A stretch of 64,000 nucleotides of DNA from Pseudomonadota bacterium (GTDB lineage Bacteria > Pseudomonadota > Gammaproteobacteria > Burkholderiales > Rhodocyclaceae), in assembly GCA_029776255.1 (NCBI GenBank), contig JAKOTN010000003.1:1-64000 (forward strand), read 5' to 3'. The notes beneath the pieces were generated by a model. It worked only from the letters and a program-made list of their open reading frames with translations. It was not told the origin of the DNA and made no database searches. Below are positions 25,226 to 35,326 of this stretch, one piece after another. Made by a program: the position numbers and the translations under genes. How positions within the stretch are numbered: the stretch's first letter is position 1; each line of letters opens with the position of its first letter.

Positions 25226-25266
25226 AGGCGTGACGTGAAAGAACGCACGTACCCCAAGTCACGCCT
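25226..25266. repeat. Inverted repeat between convergent genes
   Basis: AGGCGTGAC (25226-25234) and GTCACGCCT (25258-25266) are perfect complements; inner GTG/CAC pairs extend the structure. It fills the gap between the convergent hydratase and GGDEF genes and may act as a bidirectional terminator, though a T-run is lacking. Confidence 0.4.
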
Positions 25267-25270
25267 CACG

Positions 25271-26746
25271 TCATGCCACCTCGATCCGGTCGTAACCCTT
25301 TGCCTTGGCCTGGTGCAGGGCGACGCCGGCGCGTTTGAGCAAAACATCCGTCGACGCATCCGTCGCCAGCGCGGCGGTCACGCCGGTGCTACTGGTGAAC
25401 CGGACCGTGCCGTCATCGGTCGCGATGGCGATCCGGGCGGTTTGTTCACGGATGCGCGCGGCAACCCGCAAGGCCCGGTCGACACCGGTATTCGGAAGCA
25501 GGATCGCGAACTCGCCAGCGCCGAGCCGTCCGATGAGATCCTCGTCGCGCAGGCAACTCTTCGCGGCGCCGACAAACGAAATCAGCACTTGATCGCCCAC
25601 CGCGTGACCGTAGCCATCGTTGAGCCGCTTGAAGAAGTCGATGTCGAACAGCAGAACGGTCAGCGACGCGTCACCGCTGCGCACCCGCGCCAGATCGGCG
25701 TCCAGGGTTTCGACGAAATGCTGCCGGCTACCGGTGCCGGTCAGCGGGTCACTGGTCGCCAAACGATGTAACTGCGCGTCCTGTAAAGCCAGCGCCTTCA
25801 ACAATCGCAGCGACCGGTACGCGACGACCAGCATGGGCGCGGTGATACCGCACGCCAGCAGCAGCACCCACAAGGTTTGCCGCCGCCATGGCGCCAGCAC
25901 TTGATCGTAGTCCTCGGAAACGAGAACCGTCAGGGAATATTCCGCCATCGACGAATAGGCGACAATTTCCCCGGTACCGGCGGTATCCATGGGCGCATCC
26001 AGAACCAGTACTCCACGCCCTGGCGACGCCAGCTGCCTCCAATACGGCGCCGTGGCGAGCGTCCGACCGGGCGGCGCCCCCTCCTCCGGCGCCCGTGCCA
26101 GCACGGTGCCGTCGTGCCGGACGAGGGCGATGGCGCCACCCGTCGGCGGACGTTGTTGGTCGTAAATACCGGTGAGTGTCGCCAGATCGACGACGACGAC
26201 GAGTCCGCGAATACCGTGCGAGGGACGCTTGAAGGCACGCATGATCGGCAATCCGGGACGACCGCCGGGCGCCTGATGCGCGATCGGATTACCGATATGG
26301 ATACCCTCGCCGGCCAGGTGTGCCGCCTCGCCGGCATCCGCATCGCCTGCCGGCGAAGCAGCGGCCGAATTCAGCACATCCACCGTCCGGCCTTGTTCAT
26401 CCAGCAGACGAATGGCGAGCCTGTCGCGAGCGCCGACGCCTAAATCGGCGACCAATTTGTGGAACCCCGGATCGTGGCGCGGATCGCGGCCGGGATTCTC
26501 GGTCAGCCAGTGTTCGCACGCGATGAACAGTGCGTCGAACAGACGCATGTGCTGCCGGGTCTGCACGTCGACAGCGAGAGTCATGCGTTGCAGCAGATCG
26601 CTGGCGGTAGCGATGCTGTACTGCCGTGCCGTTGTCGCCGACACCGCCACCACCACCCATAACGCCGCCAGCAACAGCGTTGTCGTTAGAATGACCGTCC
26701 GCGGGTTTGCCCATTCTTCCAAGTGCTTGCTGGTGGCCTTAGGCAT
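25271..26746 (-). CDS. Membrane GGDEF-domain protein with degenerate active site
   Basis: 491 aa. TM1 (about 17-37, TVILTTTLLLAALWVVVAVS), a periplasmic sensor region of about 250 residues (probably Cache-like), TM2 (about 292-312), then a GGDEF domain to the end. The signature reads GAGEF (409-413, bases 25508-25522) instead of GGDEF, losing the metal-binding Asp/Glu, so diguanylate cyclase activity is unlikely. The inhibitory site RxxD is intact (RDED, 400-403, five residues upstream). This combination suggests a c-di-GMP-binding sensor rather than a producer. It is a single gene with a convergent neighbour. Confidence 0.88.
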   Translation of the reverse strand: MPKATSKHLEEWANPRTVILTTTLLLAALWVVVAVSATTARQYSIATASDLLQRMTLAVDVQTRQHMRLFDALFIACEHWLTENPGRDPRHDPGFHKLVADLGVGARDRLAIRLLDEQGRTVDVLNSAAASPAGDADAGEAAHLAGEGIHIGNPIAHQAPGGRPGLPIMRAFKRPSHGIRGLVVVVDLATLTGIYDQQRPPTGGAIALVRHDGTVLARAPEEGAPPGRTLATAPYWRQLASPGRGVLVLDAPMDTAGTGEIVAYSSMAEYSLTVLVSEDYDQVLAPWRRQTLWVLLLACGITAPMLVVAYRSLRLLKALALQDAQLHRLATSDPLTGTGSRQHFVETLDADLARVRSGDASLTVLLFDIDFFKRLNDGYGHAVGDQVLISFVGAAKSCLRDEDLIGRLGAGEFAILLPNTGVDRALRVAARIREQTARIAIATDDGTVRFTSSTGVTAALATDASTDVLLKRAGVALHQAKAKGYDRIEVA

Positions 26747-26831
26747 AAGTTTCGAGTCTATCGCGAGTCGGTGGCGACCATTCTACCAGTCCGTCAACCG
26801 GGGTTGCGCAAACCGCGCCATGTCGGTTCGC

Positions 26832-27461
26832 TTAATGACCATCGATATCGAACGGCTCTTGTTCGATATCGATCACCTCCGAGAACAGTTCGATGGCGGT
26901 ATTGGCCACCTGCATCGTGTCGTAATACGCATAAATACCGGCGCCGAAGGCGCCAGCCACCGGTACCCAGCGAGAAATCCCCTTCCCGATCAGGCGTTGC
27001 GAAATGTGAAAGCCGATTTTCAACGCCAGTGCGGGCAAATCGGGGCGGGAAGCTTGCTGGACGACCTGTTGCCTGCCAATTCGCGCCAGCTGACCGCGAA
27101 TGGTTTTGACGTCGGTATGGCGGAAAAGACAGTAAATCATCTGTTCCCCCCCCAGATCCGACGTCTTGCCATGACAACTAGCGACGTCCGCCACCATCTG
27201 CGACTGCAATCGCCACAGCGAACGCAGTTCCGGCAACAGCGTCAGCCATCCCAGTGGACCGGGCGGCAGTGTCAGACCGCCGGCGGTGACGGCCGCCTGA
27301 CGCGCGGCCGCACGCGCGATCACCCGCGCTCGAATTCCCGGATTCGGTCGCCGCGGTTCGGTGCTGAGCGGTATCTCGCCAACACGATCGAGGATTTCTT
27401 CGGCAATCCGCTGCGCGACCCGTGGTCCAAGATGGCGCGTCGAGAAACGTTTATTCGGCAT
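26832..27461 (-). CDS. EcsC-like/uncharacterised conserved protein
   Basis: 209 aa from ATG 27461 (MPNKRFSTRHLG). It contains the conserved run GLTLPPGPLGWLTLLPELRS, followed by WRLQSQMVADVA and an amphipathic membrane-proximal segment VPVAGAFGAGIYAYYDTMQV. It resembles the EcsC/TerB-associated conserved family found in many betaproteobacteria, but I am not certain of the family name. No function is assigned. No clear ribosome binding site. An upstream in-frame extension of 67 codons has no protein character and was left out. Confidence 0.6.
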   Translation of the reverse strand: MPNKRFSTRHLGPRVAQRIAEEILDRVGEIPLSTEPRRPNPGIRARVIARAAARQAAVTAGGLTLPPGPLGWLTLLPELRSLWRLQSQMVADVASCHGKTSDLGGEQMIYCLFRHTDVKTIRGQLARIGRQQVVQQASRPDLPALALKIGFHISQRLIGKGISRWVPVAGAFGAGIYAYYDTMQVANTAIELFSEVIDIEQEPFDIDGH

Positions 27462-27744
27462 GGCAATGAGGTGACAAAGGGAACAAGAAAAATAGAGCGC
27501 CACGATGACGCTATCGTGAGCCATTTCGCCGTCTTTCGCCAGCGATTTGTCGGCCCGCCGGCACACGCGCACTCCTCTGATCGTCGCGCCGGCAATACCG
27601 GTGAAACGTGGACAATCGCCAAAGGATATGCGACTCTTTCGCGAGTTTCCGAACCCGACCACGCAACGGCTTGCCGTTTCGATTTCCCACCAGAAAACTT
27701 ATCACTCATGACTTCGCGACGCCGCTTGCCCCCTTCTTTTGCCG

Positions 27745-28836
27745 ATGTCTGAAAGCTTTTCGCAAGCGCGAGAAAACCGTAAACCGCCGCGCACGAAAGC
27801 GGCGGAAATGCGGGTCACGCTGCAATTGCAGCGGATCGTGGTGCGGATCGTCTGGGCCGTCGTCGCCGTCGTCGTGCTGATCGCCATCGGCACCTACGGT
27901 TTCTACAGTATCGCCGACGACCCCAATCTGTCGGACGCGCTTTACATGACCCTGATCACCATCTCGACCGTCGGTTACGGCGAGATCATTCCTCTGCATT
28001 CGATGGAGGACCGCCTGTTCGCGGGGATCATCGCCATTTCCGGGCTGGGTGCGCTGACCTTCCTGTTCACCAGCCTATCGGTGTTCTTTCTCGAGAAAGA
28101 CCTGGATCATTCCCTGCGGAGACGACGAATGGAAAAACGGATTCAGAAGCTGCGGCAGCATTTCATTATCTGCGGCTTCGGTCGCGTGGGGCGCAGTGTC
28201 GGACGCGAACTACAAAATACCGGTCGTCACTTCGTCGCCATCGACATCGAGGAAGATCGTTTCGACGAGCATCTCGATAAATTTCCGGGATTGCTCTACC
28301 TCCAAGGCGACGCCTCCGACGACGACTTGATGGAAGAAGCCGATATCGTCGACGCCAGGGGTCTGTTCGCGGTCACCGGCGACGATTCGCGCAACCTGAT
28401 GATCATCATCACCGCCCGACAACTCAATCCAAGTTTGCGGATCGTCGCCCGCGCGCAGGAGATGCGCAATGTCGAGAAAATGCGCAAGGCCGGCGCTGAC
28501 GCCGTGATTTCACCCGATTTTACCGGTGGCATCCGCTTGGCATCGGCGATGGTTCGACCACACGTCGTCGGCTTCCTTGATGAAATGATCCGCTCGGACA
28601 AGAACGTGCGCGTCGAGGAAGTGCCGGTTCCGGCGAACTTCCCGCCGACCCGCGTCGGCGACATGCGCTTGCGAAGCCCGGACTATGTGCTGCTGGCGCT
28701 ACGCGAAGAAGACGGCGCCTGGGTTTTCAACCCCAAGATCGACCACGTCATCCAACCGGGAAACACGATCATCGCCATGGCCAACCCGTCGGGCCGTGCC
28801 CAACTCAAGGCTCACCTGATCGAGAAGATGTCGTGA
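27745..28836 (+). CDS. Potassium channel with TrkA-N (RCK) domain
   Basis: 363 aa. Two helices (about 30-50 and 90-110) flank a pore with the selectivity filter TVGYGE, as in two-TM K+ channels. The cytosolic RCK part begins HFIICGFGRVGRSVGREL (Rossmann NAD site) and ends with a TrkA-C-like region. It conducts K+ under control of a nucleotide or ion bound by the RCK ring. ATG 27745 (MSESFSQ) is preferred to the TTG two codons earlier. It is not in an obvious operon. Confidence 0.9.
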   Translation: MSESFSQARENRKPPRTKAAEMRVTLQLQRIVVRIVWAVVAVVVLIAIGTYGFYSIADDPNLSDALYMTLITISTVGYGEIIPLHSMEDRLFAGIIAISGLGALTFLFTSLSVFFLEKDLDHSLRRRRMEKRIQKLRQHFIICGFGRVGRSVGRELQNTGRHFVAIDIEEDRFDEHLDKFPGLLYLQGDASDDDLMEEADIVDARGLFAVTGDDSRNLMIIITARQLNPSLRIVARAQEMRNVEKMRKAGADAVISPDFTGGIRLASAMVRPHVVGFLDEMIRSDKNVRVEEVPVPANFPPTRVGDMRLRSPDYVLLALREEDGAWVFNPKIDHVIQPGNTIIAMANPSGRAQLKAHLIEKMS

Positions 28837-29089
28837 CCGTTCTCGCACGACCTATCGCGCGTTTGTTTTCGGCGACGAGACATCCGCGCCGAATGTTCCC
28901 TCCCTGACATGGCTCCAGCGCTTTCCAGGCGACAGACTGGCGTTCTCGCACCGCAAAACACAAAAAAGCCTGTGCTAATCTACGCCGGTTTTCGCCTGCC
29001 TGGACGCGTCGATTTGTTTCACCGCGAGGAGCGCACGATGTATCGCGCTAGAGGACACATGGCTTCATGCTTGAACGAGAGGGGAGATC

Positions 29090-30562
29090 ATGACTATAGA
29101 AACAGAAATAAAACTGTCACTGTCGGCGCGTGCCGCAAACGCGTTAACAACGCACCCAATGTTGAATGGCATCGAACCCCGGAAGCAATTGTTGGTCACC
29201 ACCTACTACGACACGCCGGACAACCGACTACGGCGCGAGCGGATCGTGGTGCGTTTTCGCCAGGTGGACGAAGACTATCTGTTGGCGGTAAAAACGTCTG
29301 GCGCACTCAGCGGCGGTCTGGCGCAACGGGGAGAATGGGAGGTTTCACGGCGAGCGGGCCAGTTCGACTTCTCGCACGTCAGCGATCAACGGATTCGTGG
29401 ACTCGTGGAATCCGCCCGCGACGAACTGCAAGCGGTGTTCACCACTCAATTCAGACGCAACGCCTGGATGCTGGAGCCCATCGCCGGCACGCGCGTCGAA
29501 TTGGCGCTTGATCGCGGATGGATAGACGCGTGCGGACAACGCGAGCCGATCCGTGAAATCGAATTGGAACTGCATACCGGGAAAGTGACCGCGCTGTTCG
29601 ACATCGCGCGAAAGTTGCAGGAAACCGTGCCCCTACACCCTGAAGTCAGCAGCAAGTCGGAGCGCGCTTACCGCCTGCTGCTCGGCGCGCCCACCGCCGC
29701 CGTCAAGGCGTCGCTGGTGCCGATTTCGGCCGGGATGTCGACCATCGAGGCTTTTCGGTTGATCGCCTTGTCCTGCGTCAGTCATCTGCAAAGCAATGAA
29801 AAAGGCGTTTGCGACAACGATCAGCCGGAGTTCGTCCATCAGGCACGGGTGGCCGTCCGCCGCTTGCGGTCGGCCATTCGACTTTGGGAACCGATCCTTC
29901 CGGAAGAATTTGTCGCGCGTTTCGAATCCCGCTGGCAAGATTTCGCCGGCAGCCTGGGTGATGCGCGCAATTGGGACGTATTTTTTTCCGAAACGCTACC
30001 GACTCTCCGGCAGTTTTTCCCGACTGGTGCCGAAATAGACAGCCTGACGCGCCATGCCCAGCGGCGCTGCAGGAGTTGCCGTCGTGCTGTCAAGGCAACC
30101 CTCAAATCGACGGAGTACTCGCGCCTACTGCTCGATTTCACCGCCGCGGTTCTCGCCCTCCCCGAAAGCGACGCCGGCAAGCTTGAAAAATTCGTTCCGC
30201 GCTGCCTGAACAAGCGCGCCAAGCGCGTCAATGAACGAGCCGAATTGGCCGTGACCGGCGATGTGGCGGCCAGGCACCGCTTACGGGTGGCCTTCAAGCA
30301 ACTGCGCTACGCCCTCGAATTCTTCACCACCCTCCTCACCGGCCCAACGTTACCGAACTACCACCACTCAGCCACCGCGTTGCAGGAACTGCTCGGCACG
30401 CTGAACGATCTGGCTGTCGCCACGCAATTGGTCGCCGAGGCGCTTCCAGGCAAGAAAGGTCAAGCGATTGAAGCCTGGTTGCTGGCGAGAGGCGAGTCAC
30501 TGTTGCCCGAACTGGCGACCGTGCTTGGCGACTTCCAGCACCAAGAGGTTCCCTGGAAATAA
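29090..30562 (+). CDS. CYTH-CHAD domain protein (inorganic triphosphatase / polyphosphate-associated)
   Basis: 490 aa. N-terminal CYTH domain (1-200) opens with ETEIKLSL, the ExExK motif that binds triphosphate and Mg2+, then TYYDTPDNRLRRERIVVRFR. The C-terminal CHAD domain (about 215-490) is helical with conserved His and Arg/Lys such as HQARVAVRRLRSAIRLW and RHRLRVAFKQLRYALEFF. CYTH proteins hydrolyse triphosphate; CHAD domains bind polyphosphate and target granules. GGGGAGA lies before the ATG. The nearby ppk/ppx and mgtE fit a polyphosphate role. Confidence 0.9.
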   Translation: MTIETEIKLSLSARAANALTTHPMLNGIEPRKQLLVTTYYDTPDNRLRRERIVVRFRQVDEDYLLAVKTSGALSGGLAQRGEWEVSRRAGQFDFSHVSDQRIRGLVESARDELQAVFTTQFRRNAWMLEPIAGTRVELALDRGWIDACGQREPIREIELELHTGKVTALFDIARKLQETVPLHPEVSSKSERAYRLLLGAPTAAVKASLVPISAGMSTIEAFRLIALSCVSHLQSNEKGVCDNDQPEFVHQARVAVRRLRSAIRLWEPILPEEFVARFESRWQDFAGSLGDARNWDVFFSETLPTLRQFFPTGAEIDSLTRHAQRRCRSCRRAVKATLKSTEYSRLLLDFTAAVLALPESDAGKLEKFVPRCLNKRAKRVNERAELAVTGDVAARHRLRVAFKQLRYALEFFTTLLTGPTLPNYHHSATALQELLGTLNDLAVATQLVAEALPGKKGQAIEAWLLARGESLLPELATVLGDFQHQEVPWK

Positions 30563-30648
30563 ATAGTAATTCCAGGCCAACGTTCGGGAACAATGGCGGC
30601 CATCAAGAGAGATCGCCTTGACAGCCGCCAACGGATGGAGAAGTCCCA

Positions 30649-32037
30649 TTACAAGTTATAAATCCAGCTGGCAATCATAAAGTAGTTCAGGACACCAAGG
30701 ATATCGATAGCGGTTGTGACGAATGGTCCGGTGGCAACGGCTGGATCGACTTTCATTCGTTGGAATATCATCGGCAGCAGCACCGCTAGCAAGGCCGCTC
30801 CGGTCATGTTGCCGAGAATTGTCAGACCAACCACCTGCCCAAGGTGCACGCTGTGATGAACGAAGTAGCCATAAAGGGCAAGAATACAGCCGTAAAACCC
30901 CCCGAGCACGAGACCGACACGAAGTTCTTTCAGCACCAGCGGAAGGGTGTCGCGAACATCGATCGCTCCGGTCGCCAGACCCCTCACGGCAACGGTAGCC
31001 GACTGCACGCCAACGTTGCCGGCCATCCCCATGACCACCGGCAGGAAGGCACTCAATACCAGCACTTGCCCAAGTATTTCCTCGTATTGACCAATTACCG
31101 CGGTGGCCGCTAGGCCACCGATAAACGCCGCCAACAACCACGGCAAACGAATTCCAGCAATCTTGAAAGCCGAATGAGTCATGGTCTCCGATTCGCTGGT
31201 ACCGGCCATTTTCAAGATATCGCGGGTGGTCTCTTCCTCGATGACGTCAATCACGTCGTCAACGGTGACCATGCCGACCAGAACATTGTTGTCGTCGACC
31301 ACCGGCATTGCCAGCAAGCGATACTTTTCGACCAACATCGCCACTTTGGTCTGGTCGGTACTCGTCGTAACCTTCATGACACGCCGGTTCATGATTTTAT
31401 GTAATGGCGCGTCCGGACGATTCAACAACAATTGCCGTAGAGAAACGACTCCGACCAAACAACCCGCCTCATCGGTTAGGTACAGATAGAAAACCATCTC
31501 GACGTCTTCGCGGCTACGAATATTGGCCACAGCCTCTTCGACCGTCAGCGTGTGCGAAAGCGAGAAAAAGTCGGTGGTCATGATGCCACCGGCGCTGTTT
31601 GGATCGTACTGCAGGAGATTCTCGATCTCGTCCTTACTTTCGCGACCAAGCAGCGACATGACCTGTTCGCGCTGCTCTTCCGGCAATTTTCCCATCACGT
31701 CGGCCAGATCGTCAGGCGGCAGACATTCCAAAACCCGAGCCAGCTTGTCGGTCGACGACTCGCCGATGATGTGGGTTCGTAAATCCGGCGACAGCTGACC
31801 AAAGACATCTGAAGCCATTGTCATATCAGGGATTGAATAAAATATATCCGTAACATGCTCAATGGGAAGGTCGTCGAAAATGGCCGCCATATCCGCAGGG
31901 TGAATGCGAGCGATCATCTTTTGCAGCGGCGCCTTGGCATCACGATGATAAAGACGGTCGATCGTCTCGACTAGGCGCTTCTTCCGCGCATCGTAGCCCG
32001 AGGTGGCGACGGGCTTGGTTTCTACGTTGATTTGCAT
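30649..32037 (-). CDS. mgtE: Magnesium transporter MgtE
   Basis: 462 aa, complete. The N-terminal MgtE_N superhelix (about 40-140) is rich in ADMAAIFDDLP and DDLADVMGKLP-type repeats. Two CBS domains (about 145-265) sense Mg2+, followed by a five-helix channel with LPVVMGMAGNVGVQSATV, the conserved pore segment. It imports Mg2+ and is gated by its own cytosolic domains. GGGG lies about 10 bases before the ATG. It is convergent with the CYTH-CHAD gene; Mg2+ is the main counter-ion of polyphosphate. Confidence 0.94.
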   Translation of the reverse strand: MQINVETKPVATSGYDARKKRLVETIDRLYHRDAKAPLQKMIARIHPADMAAIFDDLPIEHVTDIFYSIPDMTMASDVFGQLSPDLRTHIIGESSTDKLARVLECLPPDDLADVMGKLPEEQREQVMSLLGRESKDEIENLLQYDPNSAGGIMTTDFFSLSHTLTVEEAVANIRSREDVEMVFYLYLTDEAGCLVGVVSLRQLLLNRPDAPLHKIMNRRVMKVTTSTDQTKVAMLVEKYRLLAMPVVDDNNVLVGMVTVDDVIDVIEEETTRDILKMAGTSESETMTHSAFKIAGIRLPWLLAAFIGGLAATAVIGQYEEILGQVLVLSAFLPVVMGMAGNVGVQSATVAVRGLATGAIDVRDTLPLVLKELRVGLVLGGFYGCILALYGYFVHHSVHLGQVVGLTILGNMTGAALLAVLLPMIFQRMKVDPAVATGPFVTTAIDILGVLNYFMIASWIYNL

Positions 32038-32418
32038 GGCAATTTTTTTCCCCTTGAAGTCCGTTCACTCGATCGCGGAACGTGTAAGTTTAGTCTCAGT
32101 GGCTGGATCGGTCCACGACTTACTGACATTTTGCTGACGTTTTTTTACTGAATACCGCTTGACGATCCTCAGGCCGCACGAGGTCAGGCGGTGCCGACCA
32201 TCGTTACCGTATTTAGCCGCGAGAGTACTTTCCGACCTAAATTGTCGGGAATTTCACCTGCCGTCGTATCCGAGCAGGTTTTAGAACATCGACATGCACA
32301 CTCCCATCAATCCGGGCGAGCAGCTATCGAGAGCAAGGTCGCAGGGGTATAACTTGCCGAATTGTAGGCATATCGAGGTATATTTGCGGGCCGCGCATTT
32401 GTGACTGGAGCCACGCTC
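32038..32418. other. Divergent intergenic region between mgtE and sulP
   Basis: About 380 bases, A+T-richer than its surroundings, that must contain the promoters of both divergent genes. I looked for the conserved elements of the Mg2+ (M-box) riboswitch on the mgtE strand and did not recognise them. A T7 run (32145-32151) and several short inverted repeats are present but nothing compelling. Confidence 0.4.
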
Positions 32419-34182
32419 ATGAGAATTGCCGTTTTTTTCAGGTATCTGTTGTCGAGCATGCCGATAATCTCAACGCTGCAAGAATATCGTCTGGCCTGGC
32501 TGAGCAAGGACATGATCGCCGGTCTGTCCGCTTGCATCGTCATGATTCCCTCGGTGATCGCCTATGCCGAACTCGTTCATCTACCGCCGATCGCCGGCCT
32601 GTATGCCGCGCTGGCGGCGTCGATCGGCTACGCCATTTTCGCCAGTTCGCGGCACGTCATCGCCGGCCCGGACGCCGCCATCGGCCTGCTGGCCGGTTCG
32701 GCGATTCTGCCGCTGGCGGCCGGCGATCCGTCGCGAATGGCGGCGCTGGCGGCGGTTCTCGGCGTTCTTTCGGGTCTGGTGCTGTTGCTCGCCGCGCGCC
32801 TGAAACTCGGCGTGATTGCCGACCTGCTATCCCGGCCGGTGCTCATCGGTTATTTGAATGGCGCGTCGCTGGTATTGATTTCGACACAGTTGGGCAAGAT
32901 GTTCCGGATCAAGACCGAGGGCGAGGACTTTTTCGAGTTGCTGCACGCGGTGTTCGTGAAACTGCCGGAAACGCACTGGCCGACTTTCGGCTTCGGCGTC
33001 GCCCTGGTTCTGCTGCTGATCGCGCTTGCGCGCTGGTTTCCGCGCATACCGGGAGCCCTGGCGGTCTGCACGGTCGCCATTATCGCCACTTTTCTGTTCG
33101 ATCTCGGCAGCTACGGCATCGCGTTGGTCGGCAAGGTACCCTCCGGAATTCCGCGGTTATCGATCCCCTCCCTCGGGGTGGGCGACATCGGCGCGCTGGC
33201 GCCGGCGGCGGTGGCGATTGCCTTTCTGGCGTTTTCGGACGGCATTCTGCTCGCCCAGACCTTCGCCGAGAAAAACGGCTACGAAGTCTATCCGAACCGC
33301 GAACTGGTCGCCCTCGGCTCGGCCAACATTCTTGCCGGCCTCTGGCAGGGTTTTCCGGTTTCGGCGAGCCAGTCCCGAACCTCGATCGTCGATGCCGCAG
33401 GCGGCAAGACGCAGGTAGCGCAATTGGTAGCCTCGGTCGGTCTGCTGCTGTTCCTGTTCTTCCTGACCGGCCTGATCGCCCTGCTCCCCAAGGTGGCGCT
33501 CGGCGCGATCCTGATCGTCACCGCCATTGGCATGCTGGAAGCCGCATCGCTGTTTGCCATGTACAAGGTTGACCGCGTGGAATTCGGCATCGCCATGGGC
33601 GTCACCGCCGCCATCCTCATCGCGGGCGTGGTACCCGGAATCATCCTCGGTCTGCTGTTGTCGCTGATCGCCGTGCTGGTCGAGATTTCGCGTCCCGACG
33701 ACGCCGTGCTGCGCAAGCGCTTGAATGATGGCAAGTTTCACGATTGCCGCGACGACGAAGAAGCGGTCAGCGTGCCCGGCTTGCTGGTGTATCGGCTTTA
33801 CGCGCCACTGATCTTCGCCAATGCGCGACATGTGATGATGCGCCTGCGCTCGCTGGTCGACGAGGCGCAGCCCCCGATCAAGTGGCTGATCATCGACGCG
33901 CAAGCCATCCACGACATGGACATTACGGCGGCGCAACGGTTTGCCGAATTGCATCGGGAATTCGCCGACGAAGGCATCGACGTCAAGATCGCCGACGCGC
34001 CGCGTCCTTTCCTTGAGGAATTGGCCAAGGTCGGGCTGTCGGACGAAATCGGCGGACAGGATTTCTTCGTTTCGGTTAAAAAGGCGGCCGACGCTTTCGA
34101 ACAGAAATACGGTACGTCGGTACCGGCGACCGTGAAGTCGCTTCCGACGCGCCCTGGCAAGGACGCCGGCGAGTCGAATTGA
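32419..34182 (+). CDS. SulP family anion transporter with STAS domain
   Basis: 587 aa. About 12-14 helices with the SulP signature regions (AGLSACIVMIPSVIAYAELV and GFPVSASQSRTSIVDAAGGK), then a C-terminal STAS domain (about 440-560) beginning LLVYRLYAPLIFANA. SulP proteins carry sulfate, bicarbonate or other anions; the substrate is not determined. ATG 32419 is preferred over GTG 32401 because GGAG lies 8 bases upstream of it. The gene is divergent from mgtE. Confidence 0.9.
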   Translation: MRIAVFFRYLLSSMPIISTLQEYRLAWLSKDMIAGLSACIVMIPSVIAYAELVHLPPIAGLYAALAASIGYAIFASSRHVIAGPDAAIGLLAGSAILPLAAGDPSRMAALAAVLGVLSGLVLLLAARLKLGVIADLLSRPVLIGYLNGASLVLISTQLGKMFRIKTEGEDFFELLHAVFVKLPETHWPTFGFGVALVLLLIALARWFPRIPGALAVCTVAIIATFLFDLGSYGIALVGKVPSGIPRLSIPSLGVGDIGALAPAAVAIAFLAFSDGILLAQTFAEKNGYEVYPNRELVALGSANILAGLWQGFPVSASQSRTSIVDAAGGKTQVAQLVASVGLLLFLFFLTGLIALLPKVALGAILIVTAIGMLEAASLFAMYKVDRVEFGIAMGVTAAILIAGVVPGIILGLLLSLIAVLVEISRPDDAVLRKRLNDGKFHDCRDDEEAVSVPGLLVYRLYAPLIFANARHVMMRLRSLVDEAQPPIKWLIIDAQAIHDMDITAAQRFAELHREFADEGIDVKIADAPRPFLEELAKVGLSDEIGGQDFFVSVKKAADAFEQKYGTSVPATVKSLPTRPGKDAGESN

Positions 34183-34200
34183 GCCAAGACGGTAGTGGCT

Positions 34201-34229
34201 CTAGCGAGGCACCGAATCTGCCTCGCTAG
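34201..34229. terminator. Perfect 11-bp inverted repeat between convergent sulP and aroG
   Basis: CTAGCGAGGCA (34201-34211), loop CCGAATC, complement TGCCTCGCTAG (34219-34229). It sits in the convergent gap and probably ends transcription from both sides, although no T-run follows. Confidence 0.45.
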
Positions 34230-34256
34230 CCGGCGGTTCCACCGCGATGCGAATGC

Positions 34257-35326
34257 TCAACGGTTTCTGACAGGCAACACCTCCCGCAACAACGCGGCGG
34301 CATCGCGAATCATTTTCTCGGTGGTCGGCCAGTCAACGCAGGCATCGGTGACCGAGCAGCCATACTTGAGTTGCGAAAGATCGTCGGGAATCGCCTGGTT
34401 GCCGACCACGAGGTTGGATTCGATCATCGTCCCGATGATCGACCGGTTGCCCAGGCGAACCTGATTGACCACATCGGCCATCACCAGGGGCTGAAGTTCC
34501 GGTTTCTTATAGCTGTTGGCGTGCGAGCAGTCGACGACGATATTGCTTGGCAAGCCGGCCTTGCTCAAGGCCTTCTCGGCCATCTGCACGCTCACCGTAT
34601 CGTAATTCGGTCGACCATCGCCGCCACGCAAAACCAGATGACCGTAACGGTTGCCGTTGGTGCGCACGATGGCCGTGCGTCCCAGGCTGTTGATGCCCAA
34701 AAAACTGTGCGGACGCGATGCCGAAAGGATGGCGTTGACGGCGATGGCCATGTCGCCATTGGTGCCGTTCTTGAAACCGACGGGCGTGGAGAGGCCCGAC
34801 GACATTTCGCGATGCGTCTGCGATTCGGCCGTGCGCGCGCCGATGGCCGTCCAGGAAATCAGATCGCCCAGGTATTGCGGACTGATCGGGTCGAGCGCTT
34901 CGGTGCCTGCCGGCAGGCCGATCTCGGCAACCCGCAGCAGGAACTCGCGCGCCTTTTGCATGCCCTGGTCGACACGGAAGGAATCGTCCATGTCCGGGTC
35001 GTTGATATATCCCTTCCAACCCGTGGTCGTGCGCGGTTTTTCGAAATAAACGCGCATCACCAGATAAAGCGTCTCGCTCACTTCGTCGGCCAGTGCCTTC
35101 AGGCGGCGCGCGTAGTCGATGCCGGCAACCGGATCGTGGATCGAACAGGGTCCGACGACGACGAGAAAGCGATGATCGACACGGTCGATGATCTTGCGCA
35201 AGGTCTCGCGGCCGCTCGTCACCGTGTCGCCAGCCGACGACGACAGTGGCAATTGGGCCTGAATGTCCTCTGGCGAGGGCATGGGATCGAAGGCGCTGAC
35301 GTTGATGTTGTCGAGATGGAAAGTAG

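Noticed and set aside
32038-32418. Possible Mg2+ riboswitch in the mgtE leader
   Set aside because: The conserved sequence blocks of M-box or other Mg2+ riboswitches were not recognised; only short inverted repeats are present.
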